A DNA stretch of 64,000 nucleotides from positions 62,001 through 126,000 of the forward strand of contig QANT01007799.1 in the NCBI GenBank assembly GCA_003254885.1, written 5' to 3'. Below the pieces are notes generated by a model. It saw only the letters and a program-made list of their open reading frames with translations, had not been told where the DNA came from and made no database searches. Position numbers and translations under genes: made by a program. This DNA is from Purshia tridentata (lineage: Eukaryota; Streptophyta; Magnoliopsida; Rosales; Rosaceae). The number at the start of each line of letters is the position of its first letter. Position 1 is the stretch's first letter. Shown in pieces: positions 1-13,087 of this stretch.

Positions 1-785
1 ATCAGTTGAATTTGGTGGGGTTTCTTTTATTTCCTCATGCTTTGGCAATATATCTCCTGAGATGAATGTGTTAATAATTTATGAGAGAAGAGAGCATGTA
101 GAATGTATTCAATCTCATAGACTCATCGGGATATTATTCTTTTTGAATATCTAATTTCTGTTAGCCTCATAAAGATTCTTGTTCTAAATTATAATTAACC
201 ATGTGGCGGGATAACGGTGATATTGTGAACCTAGTATTTTCTATTTATCTCTCTCTCTCTTTGTCACACAACGTGCTTATCGGTTTTGGTCAATTCCTAA
301 ATTGTTAAGATCTATTCTTAAATTGCAAGACAATGGCATCACTAGGATCTGTAATTGTGATTTGTGTGTGTGTGTGTGAGTGATGACGGCATTGCTAAGA
401 TCAATTATTAAATAATAGAATCTAGGATTAACTTTATTTGCATGAGATGAGGATGTTACTGAATATCTTCATTCAGTGTGGTGTCAACTTCACCTGCATT
501 GCTATCATATGCGTTATGACAGATTCTGAGTGCCACTCTGATTTGGAGCTTTCCTACATTGACATGAAAAACCATCATTCCTTGTAAATCATATATTGTA
601 AATCGAATGTGACCATTGACCAGTATGTGAGCAATTTGATATTCTTTTGTTAACTATTATTAGTGAAACATCTTCTGAGTATATGTTGATCTTTCGTCTT
701 ATGGTTGAATGAAATAGTCAGCAAATTGCAACCTATTTGGGTGAAGCATTACTGTAGTCTATTGGCTACAGGCAGACAGTGACCC
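1..785 (+). other. 5' region of RTF1 (probable 5'UTR intron and upstream DNA)
   Basis: No coding potential is seen. A pyrimidine-poor stretch ends in a splice acceptor (TTGGCTACAG, ending at 771), 14 bases before the RTF1 start codon, so much of this segment is probably a 5'UTR intron whose first exon lies outside the window. A short TG run sits near 362-378. Confidence 0.5.
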
Positions 786-2723
786 ATGGCAGACTTGGAA
801 AATTTGCTCCTTGAGGCAGCGGGAAGAACCACTGCAGCTGGGAAAAACCGACACCAACTTGCACCTTCTAGAAAGAAACACAGAGGTTCATATACTGATG
901 ATAGGAGTGACTCCAGGGATGAAGACTCAGATGATGATCGTAGTTATGCAAGTAGGAAGTCCACTCAAGTACCTCTGAAGAAGAGGCTTGACCCTACTGA
1001 AGGAGGCAGTGATCAAGAATGCAATTATGGCGATGATGGTTCTGATCATGAGGGTGAAAGCAGTGGTGAATCTGACATTGGCGCTGATCTATACAAGAAT
1101 GATGCTGACCGGAAATGGCTGCAAGAATTGAGTGAACTTGAAAGAGAGATGATTTTGACAGATCGAGCAGATAAGAAAGATGGTAAGGAGTTCATGGAGA
1201 AATTGAGATCAAAGAGAGGCAATGCAAGTTCTACCCATTCAAGGAAAGATTCTTCTCCACTTCCATTGTCTCGTGGTGTACGCTCATCAGCTAGGACTGC
1301 TGACAAGTCAGCTGCTATGGATGATGTATTGAATCAATTACGAGCAAAACGTCTGAAGCAACAAGACTCGAAGACTCACCATAAGTTGAGGGACACATCA
1401 AGAGGAAGTGCAGGTAGCCAGGGTATTTCTCCAATCAACTGTAAAGCCCTTGCTGCAGCAAATCTGAGTATCTCTAATCAAAGTGAGAATGTTGGTGGGC
1501 TACATACTGAAGATGAAGCATCAAGTGCAGATGGTGAATTGCTTGACAGCGATGAGGAAAGGTCAGAGCCACCAACATTTCAGGACATAAAGGAAATTAC
1601 TATCCCAAGGTCAAAACTTGCAAAATGGTCTATGGAACCATTTTTTGAGGAGTTGATTGTGGGTTGCTTTGTTAGAGTTGGATATGGGATATCTACAAAG
1701 GGCCCTGTCTACAGGCTTTGCATGGTTCAGAGTGTGGATGCCACAGATCCTGACCGACAGTACAAGCTGGAGGGTAAAATCACACATAAATATTTGAATT
1801 GTGTTTGGGGCAATGAAAGTTCTGCTTCCAAGTGGCAGATGGCTATGGTCTCAGATTCTGCTCCTCAGGAGGAGGAGTTTAACCAGTGGTTTAGGGAGCA
1901 TAGTGCTGGCCGAATGCCAAGCAAACAGGATGTATTAGACAAGAGGGAGACCCTACAAAAATCCAACACATTTGTTTACTCAGCAACCACTGTGAAGCAA
2001 ATGTTGCAGGATAAAAAAGCCTCATCAAGGCCAGTAAACATTGCAGTTGAGAAGGATCGCTTGAGGAGGCAGTTGGAAGTTGCAGAAAGTAAGTGTGATG
2101 AGGTGGAAGTTGAGAGGGTCAAGACAAGGCTCCAGGAATTGGAAGCATCCAGGCAAACCCAGGAGAAAGATTCCAAGGCTATTAGGTTAGCTGAGATGAA
2201 CAGGAAGAACAAGTTTGAGAATTTTAAAAATGCTTCAGGATTGAAACTAGTGAATATGAATCTGAAAGCTGGGGAGGCTGGCTATGATCCATTCTCAAGA
2301 AGATGGACTAGATCGAGAAATTACTATGTTTCAAAGCCAGGAGGAGGAGATGAAGCTGCTGAGGCAACAGATGGAACTATAGGTGTAGCCAGCAGTGAGA
2401 CAGAAGCAAAAGTAACAGGAGAGCTTGGCATCGAAGCAACAGCAGCAGCCTTGGAAGCTGCAGCTGGTGCTGGGAAGTTGGTTGATACAAGTGCTCCTGT
2501 GGATAAAGGGACAGAGTCATATATGCTGCACAATTTCAAGCTGCCAATCTCTTTGGCTGTACTTCAGAAGTTTGGTGGACCTCAGGGTGCTCATGTTGGA
2601 TACTTGGCGAGGAAACAAAGGATAGAAGAAACAGTTGGGTACCGAGTACCAGAGAATGATGGGAGGAGACATGCTTTGACACTGACAGTTAGTGACTATA
2701 AGAGAAGAAGAGGGCTTCTCTGA
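786..2723 (+). CDS. VIP5: RTF1 homologue, Paf1 complex subunit (VIP5-like)
   Basis: Single-exon gene of 645 aa. The N-terminal third is acidic and serine-rich with SD/ED-rich runs, as in RTF1 proteins. A Plus3 domain covers about residues 265-385, beginning near the motif ITIPRSKLAKW and including GCFVRVGYG and YRLCMV. A charged coiled-coil follows at about 420-480 (RLRRQLEVAESK). RTF1 is a nuclear subunit associated with the Paf1 complex, which acts in RNA polymerase II elongation and in H2B ubiquitination and H3K4 methylation. The Arabidopsis member, VIP5, is needed for FLC expression. The start is the first ATG after a probable 5'UTR splice acceptor, and MADLENLLLEAAGRT is the conserved plant N-terminus. 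Length is normal and nothing looks broken. Confidence 0.95.
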   Translation: MADLENLLLEAAGRTTAAGKNRHQLAPSRKKHRGSYTDDRSDSRDEDSDDDRSYASRKSTQVPLKKRLDPTEGGSDQECNYGDDGSDHEGESSGESDIGADLYKNDADRKWLQELSELEREMILTDRADKKDGKEFMEKLRSKRGNASSTHSRKDSSPLPLSRGVRSSARTADKSAAMDDVLNQLRAKRLKQQDSKTHHKLRDTSRGSAGSQGISPINCKALAAANLSISNQSENVGGLHTEDEASSADGELLDSDEERSEPPTFQDIKEITIPRSKLAKWSMEPFFEELIVGCFVRVGYGISTKGPVYRLCMVQSVDATDPDRQYKLEGKITHKYLNCVWGNESSASKWQMAMVSDSAPQEEEFNQWFREHSAGRMPSKQDVLDKRETLQKSNTFVYSATTVKQMLQDKKASSRPVNIAVEKDRLRRQLEVAESKCDEVEVERVKTRLQELEASRQTQEKDSKAIRLAEMNRKNKFENFKNASGLKLVNMNLKAGEAGYDPFSRRWTRSRNYYVSKPGGGDEAAEATDGTIGVASSETEAKVTGELGIEATAAALEAAAGAGKLVDTSAPVDKGTESYMLHNFKLPISLAVLQKFGGPQGAHVGYLARKQRIEETVGYRVPENDGRRHALTLTVSDYKRRRGLL

Positions 2724-3811
2724 AACCAGATGCTCCACCCAATATACATTCATGTAATGGCTTTGGTCTGCTTGTTGGGGAACCACTTTTGTGGGTTTGA
2801 TCTGTTATTGAGTTGGACATCTTATATGCACCTTTCTACGGTTATGGGTATGGCTCTTTTTTTTTTTCAAACCAACTTTCAAGGAATTTTCAGTCCATTT
2901 GGTCGATTTAGCATATGGCATCATATAATTTTTTGTTACTAATGGAAGATCATGATCGGTATGTAATGACTAATGAGCCTTAAATCTGAAAAAACGGAAT
3001 AGAACATTTTCTTCATTGGGTAAAATATTATTTTGTGCCCTAAATTTTTGCAGCTTTTACATTCCATAATTTTTTTTTATTTTCTCTAAATCTCAACCTA
3101 CTGAACATTGAACAAACAGCAATTCACGCGTAATATCATAAATGAGAATTGAAAACTGAAGAATATTTTCTGCACATGAAAGGTGCCACTGCCAAGTGCC
3201 AACCAAGGATGAGTTCTAGTGTTCCAATTACTTGCACATGCTTAGCATGTTGGGTAGTTCCACTCATTACCATCATCATTTTACTTGTATGAGCTAATCA
3301 TTTAGTGACAAATTACCAACTCTCTTATACATTGAAAATTTTGATGGTCTAGTTTTAAAAAGCCGTACTGCGAAAGAAAATATTGATAAGTGAACAGATT
3401 AATAGCCAAAAACCAGCTATTACGCTGGTATATACAATTCAAATATTATTATTTTGTAAATCATTATATACAAAAGGTATCTGTAAGATACATGGAGTCA
3501 CGTATACATGTGATAATTGTTTTAAGTAATTTACATACAGAGATGACGAAGATTAGGTTCCACGCAATGCAAACAAACTTTGCTGGGGTACCCTCAATAA
3601 TCCCTCCATACTTGTCATTTAAATGTCCATTCCGATCAACTTCACTAATTAATCAGATGACAAAACAAATGATTATTGTAGAGAAAAAAAAACGTGTACG
3701 AAACGAATGCTTAATCATACGCTTTGGAAGTGGATGACTGTTCTCTATCCGACTTGCTCGTACCCTATCCTAAACTTGTAGCTGTACAGTCCTTGAAAGA
3801 ATGGAGTCTCA
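2724..3811. other. Convergent intergenic region
   Basis: Holds the 3' end of RTF1 (plus) and that of the invertase (minus). It is AT-rich. A 115-codon open frame at 3390-3737 has no family resemblance and lacks coding-like composition. I see no gene here. Confidence 0.6.
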
Positions 3812-6800
3812 TTATATAAGAATCTGAGACTTGGCAGCACCTCTTGAGCATTTTTTCCGGCCACTCTTGCTAAGTGCACAAACGCAGATCTCAAGAAGCT
3901 CATAATCTTCCTCCCAGAATAACAAAGCCGCTTTCTCTGGATTCTCCAACAGCATTTTAGTTGTAAGGAACCCAGCAATGGTCCATGTTTGGTGAAGCCG
4001 TGATTGCTTTCCAATGAACTTACCTGTTCGGGTATCATAATATTCAGGCCAGCGGTCAACTCGAAGCCTCTTCTCAGCCAAAGCAGTGGCTTTTTCAGCT
4101 AGTTCAATTCTGCCCATCTTGATGCATGCCAATGAGAACTGAAATAGGATAGCCAAAGCATTTTAGAGAGTAAATCTAAACTGAATAACTCAACAATGAA
4201 AACAAGTTTGTATCTAAATGGATGCATACTCGGTAATTGGAACAAATTCAGTTCATGCATTCCGCATTCAACTCCATACATATTTAAAGAAGAGGGGAGG
4301 CATGCTGAACATGGCCATAGGTCATCTTTCTAAGTCACTCTACTACCTACCCTGCCTAACTTCACCACTGGTTCCTACTACTAGACCATAACTACTTAAT
4401 TGTGATAGTTGCCAATCCACTAACAGAGGTGGCAAATGGCAATATCATGACAGGCACCATGACATCTAATTCCATAAAAAGTCCTCATTTCTTGAGCATT
4501 CCTCAAAACATAGATACTGCAATCAAGGCAAGGCTTACCTGCCACAGGAGTGTCGGCCAAGATCCACCATTATGATATGACCAAGGGCTGCAGAAGTCAA
4601 GGCAAACATATGTCAGCGGTCATGAACAAATGTGATGGTACAACAAAACAATTAGCTCTAGCAGCTGTAAGAATTTAAAATGCCCCAAAACATACAAACA
4701 GCAAATAAAAACCCGCAGCCAACTCACGTGTTCTTTGGGTCACTGCCAGTGATTATGCGCCACTCTTCAAATTCCAAGGCAGGATAACATATCTTAAGTG
4801 GCATATGCCCCACGAGATCATCCCATTTGGCTTCGATCAAATTCAATATAGCTTGATTTTGCTTTGGAGTTCCCAAAGATGAAACAATGGACCAAAGATT
4901 TCCAAGAGTGAAAAACCTGAAGTCCATGTGAGCTGGTTGTAGATTGCCAATAAAAAACCCGCCTTCCTCTGGAATCCAGTCCATTAACCATAGAGGAATT
5001 TGTTCAGGATAGATATTGAACTTGTTTGTGGCATCTGTAGAGTACTCTTCTGTCTTATAACGATATATCTCATTCATCTTTTTCATATCCACCCAGTAAT
5101 ATTCTCTGATGTGGAATGACAAAGCACTGAGTCTGTTGTTGATGGCCCTTACCAAATTCTTGGATCCATCATTTAGGGCAAGCATCTCACGGGAGCACCG
5201 TAGAGCTGAGTAAAATAAGGCCTAAAGAATAAAACTTTGCATAAATGAAAATAGCCAAAGGTGAGGTAACATAAATAAAGTTGAATATGCTGGAGAAAGA
5301 TTGATAACACATGGTCGTGATAAAGATATAGATAGGACCATATAAAAACTGGTATGATATCAAGCAAAAGGAAATGAGCAAGACACAGCCAAGCATCTAG
5401 AAAACTTAGTTTCAACAATTTTCAGTATTTATGTTCAAGGAGGAAACCGTCAACATCATTAATTTGGGCCTATAACTTGTTACAAGTCCTTGTTTACAAT
5501 CTCTAGGAAGCTCCAGGACAAAAAAAAACCAGTAAGGTTTAAATGTGACATTCAATAGACCTATTGGCCTCCCAACTATATAGATATTTCCAAGTCGCAA
5601 ACATCACAGTTAGAAAATACACTCTGAATACAACTTTGGTATTAACATAAAAAAAAAAGTAGCCTCTTACTTAGAGACTACGAAAACAACACTAACTTAT
5701 GAATTCCTTTAACACCTAAATTGCACCCTCAAGGACAATAACAACTGTGGAAACTACTGAATGAAATAACTCACTTGGATCTCAAGGGGATGACCGTGGA
5801 TACCCATCCGCCTGTCTATCATGCAGGAGCCATCCGTGACTAGAAGAGAAGGGAACATATCAAACCCATCAGTTAAACACAAGTTCAGGATCATTTTCAA
5901 GCCCGTTTGAACATCCACCCTTTCCTGTAAGCCATAGTCACCAGTTATCTTCCCGTAAGCCCTCAATAGGATAATCCACCATAATCCTGTCAGAGAAGTT
6001 AAAGGCACAAACAACAATATTTATTCATTAGATGCCATAACTAAGGAAGTTCATTAAAAAGGAAATTCCTGCTCTGCAGCATTTACAAAATTCACAGGAT
6101 GAGGATCCAGTAACACCTGGATGGTAATAACAGCAGACTGCGTGCAGTATACATCAAAAGAATTAGATTTCTTATTGGAACAATCAATAAAGTTCAAATA
6201 TGCTTACCAGAATCCACGGGTGCAACACGGCCAATAGCTGATTCACCAAAATCTGGATCTAAAACTTCTTCGTATTTATTCCCATCAAGAGGCACAGTTC
6301 TAACTTTAAAACTTGCAGGCATCAACCCCTGCCCTGGGCTATAGCAATCAACGGTTTTCTCCCAACTCTAAGATAAAAGCAACATATAATTAGGAATTCA
6401 AGAAACCTGAAACATTAATTCAAGGCACATTACGCAATCACTGTGGTCATCATGAAAGACCACAGCAAGATAAGTGGTGGTGAATGCTACCTGCAATTGC
6501 AATGTATGAAGAAGGAAGTTCCTCACAATCTCTCCTTCTCCCTTAAGCAAGAAAGCAAGGGCTGATGGAACGAAATCACGGATAAAGACCTGATCATAAT
6601 TCAATGGTTGCTTATCAACCGGATCATTTGCTGCCACAGTCCCCACAGGACTGCCACAATACGTCACAACTGAATCCCTCAATAGCCTCCACGCCTCATT
6701 CTCAATATCCGAATATTCCCTCTCAGGACTCACAACCTTAGCCTCATTCGAACCCTCCGGATTCTTTGCATTCACGTTTTGATCAGCAACTTTTATCCTA

Positions 6801-7282
6801 GACTCTTCCTCTCCCACAATGTTCTCATCCTTATCAATTCTTTCCACTACCAAAGGCTTCACATTTACACCACCCTGAACATATATTCTCTCAAAGTTGT
6901 TGTCATTCACACGGGTCTCAACCGACGTCGAGAGGTCACGAGACTTGGATTGAAGATTAGCAATAAAAGGAACACCCCTACTAGTTGTGGAAACACTACA
7001 AGACCTAGATATAACCCCAGATTGGCCAAAACTCCAACTGGGAACCTGAAGAGTTTTCCGTGTATCATCCAAAACATGCCCAAAGCCCGATATACGAAAA
7101 GGGTATGTGTAATATTGGCAGTTTTGCTCAAAATTGAGGCAAAACTTGGATGAATGTCCGTTCTTAAAACCATGGTAGCATTTTGCAGGTGGGAACCGGA
7201 AAATCGCCGAGTTTCGACAGCTAATTAGGATTCTACAAGCTGGTTTTATTGCAGAGTGGCAAAGAAAACTAAGGGAATTCAT
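3812..7282 (-). CDS. Alkaline/neutral invertase, organelle-targeted (A/N-InvA type)
   Basis: Cleaves sucrose to glucose and fructose (glycoside hydrolase family GH100). Six exons read on the minus strand: 7282-6491, 6367-6208, 5986-5775, 5221-4728, 4587-4539 and 4138-3812, all GT-AG, joining to 677 aa. About the first 170 residues are variable, starting [19 protein letters not shown], rich in Arg/Ser and poor in acid, as in mitochondrial or plastid presequences. The GH100 domain begins near [11 protein letters not shown], with conserved blocks [28 protein letters not shown] and [10 protein letters not shown]. The tiny 49-nt exon 5 carries the [15 protein letters not shown] block, a conserved placement in this family. 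It is convergent with RTF1. The closest Arabidopsis match by memory is A/N-InvA (At1g56560), which fits the syntenic context. Mitochondrial rather than plastid targeting is an inference. Confidence 0.92.
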
Positions 7283-8467
7283 TACAGAGGATATGAACTA
7301 TGATTGATCAGCAAAATCAAATCTTTAAGGGATGTATGAGATAATATTATAACTATATGCATATACAGCTATCCTGATCCTTTGAAGATTGAGATGTTGG
7401 ATAGAGAGTTGGGATTTTCGTCGAACTTACAGAGAGATGTGGTTCATGGGAGGAAGAGAAATGGTAGCAAAAGAAATGGTGTCTGAAAGATTGGTTCTAA
7501 ACTAACACGGAAGTTGGCTTTTATCTGAAGGCGGTGGAGAGGAGGAAAGGGCTGGCCTGGCAAGGAAAATTTAATTTTAATAGTCTTAAATTATTGAAGA
7601 ACCCCTGAGATTTTTGTTTAATAATACAGATGATATAATATTATATACCATAATTAATTATAATTTAATTAATTTAAACTTATCATTATAATTTTTTATA
7701 TTTTACTTTCATTAAAAAACAGAAAAAAGAAAGGAAAGATATAGATATCAATTGTGAGCATAGATTGAGCTATCTATTTATGTCTGAGATAATTTATAAG
7801 TAGACTTATTTAGCAGAAAAAGAAAACAATTGGGGATAATTTGATATAGGTATTAATTGAATGATTCGAAAATATAGCAGTTTTCTATTTTGTCTTGATA
7901 TTTACTAATTTTTGTTATGGCCGTTTATTTCGTGGACGTAAGGCTTTTGGCGCAAAACATGTTTGCACGTGTAGACACTAGAGACGATAAGTTTTGGTGA
8001 TGTGTACAAGGATTGCCACCCACTACTTTTCATATCCCAATGTACCCCATATTATATGCACCACTAATATCATGCCAATTTATCAAGTTTTTGGTTTGGT
8101 GGTCAGTGCACGTTCTTGGGAAATGTTGGAGCAAACCTAACATATTAGGACCTAATAATATGACTTCTTAAAAAGAAAATAATAACATGACTTCTTCTAC
8201 TTCGATATAAAATTAGCAGGGTTTGAGTTTGGGCATTCTTTGTTGGCCCGCCTTGGTATTGGGCCTCAAAGTGCCCTTTTCCTTCTTTTATTTCTTCTAA
8301 TATTTTTTGGGTGCAAATTATTTGTCTGACTGGTGCTTAGTGCGCAACAGGGCAATGAGTAATGGTATAAGATATCAGGTAAAGTAGTTAATGATAAGAA
8401 TGGATAGGTTGTGGATATAAGTTATAACCAACAAAAAGCCAAGAAAAGGAAAGTAGGATAGGGAAAC
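7283..8467. other. Divergent promoter region, invertase / PnsL1
   Basis: AT-rich DNA between two divergent genes, with no open frame of note. The invertase 5'UTR is probably about 7283-7550, with pyrimidine/GA-rich leader sequence. The PnsL1 side ends in a purine-rich leader just before 8468. Confidence 0.5.
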
Positions 8468-9922
8468 ATGGCAAGGTTGGTGATGGTGCAGCAGCAGCAG
8501 AGACAACCTTCTTTCTCTCCTCTCCCTTCTCGCTCTGACTTCGGTGGCACCAGCCTCCACACTCAACTCCGGGTTGTGTGTCTGTGACAAATTTTATTCT
8601 ACTTTCTGTTCCAAGTTTAACAATGTTGGGTTTAGCAATTCATTCAATTTCCAACTAGCTTTGATGATCTCTTTCTCTGAGCTTGGGTACAAGTCATGTA
8701 GTTTTTAACATCAATTTATCTTTTGCAGTATAGGAGAAAGGTATCACAGCCAAAGGAAGTATTACATGTTACGGCATCAAATGCAAAGAAGGTCTTGTCA
8801 AGACTCTTTGGCAAAGAGGGTCTTCAGGTATTTACCATTTTCTTTCAAAAATTTGTAACTTTGACATGAAGCATCCACAAAATTGTAAAAATGTATAAAA
8901 TGGTCATCTGTAATGTTAATACTCAGATCACAATGCTGTCTTCTTACTATATATTTCTAATATATAATCAGACTAAAGATTTTGTAGTTCCTAGAAGGAG
9001 TGCAATGGCATTAATCTTGTCAGGTTGCATCTTCTCCCAAGTCAGTCTGCAAAGTCTTGCATTTGCTCAACAATCTGTTGGGCTCAAGGAGTACATAGAT
9101 ACTTTTGATGGCTATTCATTTAAGTACCCTCAGAACTGGATTCAAGTCCGAGGGGCTGGAGCAGACATATTTTTCAGAGACCCTTATGTTCTTGATGAAA
9201 ATATCTCTGTGGGTTTTTCGTCTCCTTCATCCTCGAATTACAAGAGCATTAAAGATCTTGGTCCACCAGATGAAGCCGGAAAGAAAGTACTTAAACAGTA
9301 TCTTACAGAGTTCATGTCTACAAGACTTGGCGTGAGGCGCGAATCAAAGATTCTTTCCACGTCTTCAAGAATTGCTGATGATGGAAAGCTTTATTATCAA
9401 GTTGAGGTGAGGTGATTGTGATGTTGTAAATGTCATTGCTATGCATTTTATAGCACTAATTATTTCTGCCATAATCTGCCTTACTGGATATGATTGGGGG
9501 GTTGAAGAACTTTAGGCTTCCTTTCTTTGGGTAGAAAGTAATACCAATAAGAAAACTATGCATTTCAAATAGTTCTGAAGAAACCATTTCTCATTTTGAT
9601 ATAGCAACTATATCCCAGACTGTAAAGCAGTTCTCTTTCTGAAACTCTAGAGCCTTATTAGAACCATTTCTTTACTATCTGTTTGAACTGGTTTTTTCAG
9701 GTAAACATAAAATCATATGCAAACAACAATGAGCTAGCAGTTATGCCACAAGAAAGAGTAGTTCGATTGGAATGGGACAGGCGGTACCTTTCTGTTCTAG
9801 GAGTCGAAAACAACCAGTTATACGAGTTGAGATTACAAACACCAGAAAATGTATTTGTAGAAGAAGAAAATGATCTTCGCCAGGTCATGGATTCCTTCAG
9901 AGTGAACAAGGTGGCTGCTTAG
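8468..9922 (+). CDS. PnsL1: PnsL1 / PsbP-like protein 2, lumenal NDH subunit, with a CSP41b-derived N-terminus
   Basis: Four exons, all phase 0: 8468-8572, 8729-8827, 8972-9406 and 9701-9922, giving 286 aa. Exons 3-4 encode the PsbP-like domain of PnsL1/PPL2 (motifs FKYPQNWIQVRGAGADIFF, VNIKSYANNNELAVMPQ), a lumenal subunit of the photosynthetic NADH dehydrogenase-like complex. Exon 3 opens with a twin-Arg thylakoid transfer signal (VPRRSAMALILSG ... LAFA, cleavage after AFA), implying Tat-pathway import to the lumen. Exons 1-2 (MARLVMVQQQQRQPSFS..., SQPKEVLHVTASNAKK) closely match exons 1-2 of CSP41b at 14453-14811, less an in-frame 36-nt segment. They supply the stromal transit peptide. An ATG at 8891 lies in intron 2 and would lack a transit peptide. 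Splicing of exons 1-2 onto exon 3 is inferred from frame and consensus, not from transcripts. Confidence 0.85.
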
Positions 9923-10506
9923 GTGCCATAAGACTGTACACAATTTTGTAATCCAAGGTTCTAATTCCTTTTTCTATTTCCTTTTCTACATCACCCTTGC
10001 CCTTCATATGCCAATTTGCAGTTCTGGTTCTGCAAAATATTGATTATTTAATTGATATGCACTCTCTTATTTGTTTCATTGTCTACAACTCTACATTGAG
10101 TTATTGCTCTAATAGGAAACTGTGCTAAACGCCAATTATTTATCAGCAAATGGTGGATGAATATGAAGCTTTGGCTTCAAGAGGAATTTAGTTTAAAAAA
10201 TGAAAAGGAACACAAGTAAAGCATTAACATGAGGCAATGCCAATATCATTGTAATGAAATTCTTACTCCAATATTTCAAAGAAAATTATATTTTTTCTTT
10301 CCATTTGTTCTGTCAATCTGTAGTGTTCAGTACAAGGGAGAAATCATTTATTTGAAATCAAAAGTTCTCTGAAGACCAACCGGACGCTATGTTACAAAAC
10401 AAATTTACAAATGAAACTATCACAGTGATAATCTGAGGGCACCACCGCACTATGTTACATATGACAACCAATAGCAGCATCACAAATTAAAGTTGATGTT
10501 GATGGA
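9923..10506. other. Convergent 3' region, PnsL1 / AP3M
   Basis: Contains only the 3'UTRs and AT-rich spacer between two converging genes. I see no further gene. Confidence 0.6.
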
Positions 10507-13087
10507 TTACGACCTGACTTCAAACTCCCCTGCTCGAGTGGAAGCTCGAAAACCCTTTTTGTAAGTTAGATTTGGTTGATTCTTCAAATCAAGTTTATCT
10601 ATTTGCAGGCCAGAGAGAGCAACACCCATGATCCTAAAACCCACTTGAAATGTGGGAAACACATGAAGGCGCTCTAATCCTGTCTCAAGCACTAATGTTC
10701 CAGACATTGAAGGGGTTTTATCTTTAGGAATCCGCCCAATTGACCATGAGCAGGTCTGCAAAAACAAGAAGCATTCATTATATTAGAACAAAATTCGACA
10801 AGGAGAACTACGCATCTCATCCTTAGCAGTTTTACCTGCAAACTGCAGATTTGCACTTGAAAAGCATAACAGCGGTGAAGAATATTTTCTAAAGTGGTTT
10901 GGCTATATATATATTAGACCCGAAGTACCATTTCATCGAAGTATCACAATTGAGAATAAAAATTCCAGGGTAGCCAATCTGTCAAGGGTATGACTCGTAC
11001 TATATCAATATATTACCTTATTAGAGAGAATGTTCACTGTTCCATAATTTGACGTCAGATCAGCTGATAAAATGCATGGAGGCAGTTGAAATTGCACAGT
11101 TATTGAATCAATTGTCTTTCCAGGATCATTTCGTATCCCAACCAACACACTAACACGACATGTCCCGGCATCTGAGGTTAGCTGTGGCTTTACATAGATT
11201 GGAGAGCTCTTCAACTTTCTAACCCTGCATAAAGGCACATAAGGTTATTTAGAAAATAACATAGAGCAAGAACAAAGATACCGAAATACTGCACACTCTA
11301 ATAATGGAAGCTTAGTATTATCCCCCAAACTCACCCATATCAGCCATTTAGATACTGAGACCAAAGAAATTGACTATATTACCCCAAAAAGTAAGCTAAA
11401 GTATCTTCCCAAACTTCCATAAAAAGAAAGTAAATATCAAGAACGCAAGTGACCCTTTAACACCACACACCTGTAACTCATTAGTTTGAACTGTCCATCA
11501 GGAGGCACAAATGACAGAATTTGATGAGATTCCCAAGGGCGAAACCGAACACATGGATGGAATCTTACATCATCAAGAATAGAAGGGTTTGCAAATGAAA
11601 AAGTCAAATCAGGAACACCTGAGAGATGTGAGTTTACTTGAACTTCACCATATATCTCGCATTTCACCAGGACCCCATCCCTGTTTACAATTGCATCCAT
11701 TTCTTCAACAAGATCAACATAAACTTCATTGGTAGCATATTTGGTGTCTGTTGTTCTCCATGGAATGCAAGATGATGTTGCACCTGGAAGTGTGTCACTC
11801 ATGTTGGAACTGTTGCCCGTCACAACACTCAACACCTTGGCAACAATATTAGGTGGAGCAATCATCTCTCTCAGAATATTAGGTTCTGTGGTGAGAGGGA
11901 AGCCATTGTCAATCATCTCATCCAGAAGCTGAAAAATGCAATAAAGATTGTGTCAGTTTAATTCAGGCAAAATGTAAGCATCATGGAAAACACTAGATGA
12001 TATTTAATTAGCAGAAAGGTCCTAGTCACTAGACAGTCACAACCATGGAGGGTAAAATGTTGAACTTGTTCACTTTGTTGTTAACATTCTAGATCATAAG
12101 TGGTTTACACAACAATCATAAACATGCCTTCTAAGAGGAAAGTAATTAAGACACTAGATGATATCTAAGCATTCACTTTTGAAACCACAATAAGGAGAAA
12201 AACTATAATTAAGACAATTGCCTCATATACGATGATAAAGTTATCTTTTATCAAGTCTTCATTCAAGCCGCCAAGATAGTCTGAGAGGACATCAGCTACC
12301 CTGCAAAGAAACTACAAATCAAATGGTTAAAGTTCAATCTTGTTCTATGCATACATAATGACATTATAAAATATAAAGAAGATTCAGCAAGGATATTCAC
12401 CTCAATGCCCATCAAAGGTGGCATTTCAACTTGGGTACAAGCTAAAAACGTTATCCCTTCGCGAAGAATTTGGAAAAGATAATGTGTTGGTGAAGCAATT
12501 ACCGGTTGCAGCTAATAACAACACCACAAACATGGTGTAAGAAGTGGCATGATAAGCACACAACCCAACCATATCAACTTGAATTATAAACATAACTGAA
12601 GTAAAAAGAGACCCACATGAAACAGATAATCCGATGGACCAAGAAGTTAAAAAATTAAGAATGAGGCTACAAAAATATACAACTTGGCAACATAGGAAAA
12701 AATAAAAGGAAGCCAAATTGCCACAGGTACCTTGGAAGAATCACCTTGAGAAATGGCATGTTCCCAGAACCATGCACATATGGAACGGTCCACACGTTGC
12801 CCAGTAAGCTGTTTCTCTAGCATTACCTCACTGCGAAATCCCAAAAATTAACATAAAATAAAATCTGTTTATGTCCTAATAAAACCCATCAATCAAATTT
12901 GGAGATCCAATGGGAAAATCTCTAGAAAAGTTTAATAAATCAATAAATAAAAGCAATACAAATACAAGTGGGTTTTATGTGATTAAACAGAAGAGCTATA
13001 ACTAATATTAGTCAGCTTTGACATAATATAACTCAAAGATTTGGCGACTCACCCAGAATCTGATAGCAGAAATATGCACTGCAACAT
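10507..13087 (-). CDS. AP3M: AP-3 complex subunit mu
   Basis: Medium chain of the AP-3 adaptor, which sorts cargo from the Golgi/endosome to the vacuole. Seven exons on the minus strand: 13087-13053, 12830-12731, 12511-12401, 12311-12222, 11928-11471, 11224-11017 and 10755-10507, giving 416 aa. The N-terminal longin-like part begins MLQCIFLLSDSGEVMLEKQ. The mu homology domain follows with EVYVDLVEEMDAIVNRDG, RFHPCVRFRPWESHQILSF and the terminal AGEFEVRS. The intron after exon 4 must start with GC (GAG|GCAATT, intron from 12221) because the next exon joins in frame only there, so it is a GC-AG intron. Length and motifs match the Arabidopsis protein (At1g56590). It is divergent from CSP41b. Confidence 0.93.

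Noticed and set aside
3390-3737. 115-codon open frame between RTF1 and the invertase
   Set aside because: AT-rich composition, no recognisable motif, and a position within converging 3' flanks.
8891-8971. ATG at 8891 as the start of PnsL1
   Set aside because: It lies in intron 2, adds no transit-peptide-like sequence, and would leave the stromal import signal missing, whereas exons 1-2 join in frame.
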